Positions 63,987 to 64,000 of a DNA stretch of 64,000 nt are shown one piece after another. The stretch spans positions 20,753 through 84,752 of the forward strand of contig JAWKON010000037.1 of the NCBI GenBank assembly GCA_041391125.1, given 5' to 3'. The position numbers were made by a program, and so were the translations under genes. The DNA comes from JACKBC01 sp041391125 (GTDB taxonomy: Bacteria > Chloroflexota > Anaerolineae > Caldilineales > Caldilineaceae). The notes under the pieces were generated by a model. The model was given only the letters and a program-made list of their open reading frames with translations, searched no databases and was not told where the DNA came from. The stretch's first letter is position 1; each line of letters opens with the position of its first letter.

Positions 63987-64000
63987 GTTCGCTCTCCGGT

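Overview
The window looks like a chromosomal segment of a Chloroflexota bacterium (Anaerolineae/Caldilineae-like). This is inferred from the gene content: an FGE/SIR2/nSTAND-WD40 conflict operon, a large family of GT-C-type membrane glycosyltransferases, Thr/Pro-rich linkers, an Uma2 nuclease, a type II sulfide:quinone oxidoreductase, and intergenic regions full of hairpins and short tandem repeats. No rRNA, tRNA or CRISPR array was seen by eye. Many reading frames are broken by single-base changes, mostly between 8 and 42 kb. Several breaks look more like sequencing or assembly indels than decay, so disrupted genes are given as whole genes with the breaks noted.

Layout. 0-3.3 kb: end of a LuxR-type regulator, an orphan 50-aa Cys-rich peptide gene, an ICMT-like methyltransferase, a DUF2306 membrane protein and a SAM methyltransferase. 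3.6-11.4 kb: a three-gene predicted conflict system (FGE-like protein, SIR2-like effector, nSTAND NTPase with about 20 WD40 repeats). 11.6-13.6 kb: arsR and a Cys-tailed FAD oxidoreductase. 13.9-19 kb: a copper-type locus (CopC with an LPCTG sorting signal, CopC-CopD fusion, a YtkA/FixH-like protein, a His-rich two-repeat protein). 19-21.4 kb: Uma2 nuclease and a membrane-anchored TPR protein. 21.7-42.3 kb: seven GT-C-like genes, most sharing a C-terminal beta-sandwich module, plus a secreted thrombospondin-type-3 protein. 42.3-48.2 kb: small unknown genes, an oxidoreductase with an in-frame stop, an HSL-type hydrolase, a phosphotransferase, MazEF and a LysM-like protein. 57.7-64 kb: FHA protein, DUF411 protein with UGA at a conserved Cys position, SQR and PEP synthase.

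The most interesting region is 49.1-57.5 kb on the minus strand. Five tandem 218-bp units each carry a 50-residue peptide gene: an acidic helical leader followed by a hydrophobic, aromatic core with four cysteines. Downstream lie a PqqD/RRE-like domain fused to an M50 metalloprotease, a TlpA-like thioredoxin, a MacB-type ABC ATPase and permease, and a MacA/HlyD-type adaptor. Together these read as a dedicated leader-processing, disulfide-handling and export pathway for an amplified peptide. The orphan peptide gene at 625-777 has the same leader, cysteine pattern, upstream region and terminator, so the family occupies two loci in this window. I do not recognise the peptide family and see no radical SAM, lanthipeptide or YcaO maturase in the window.
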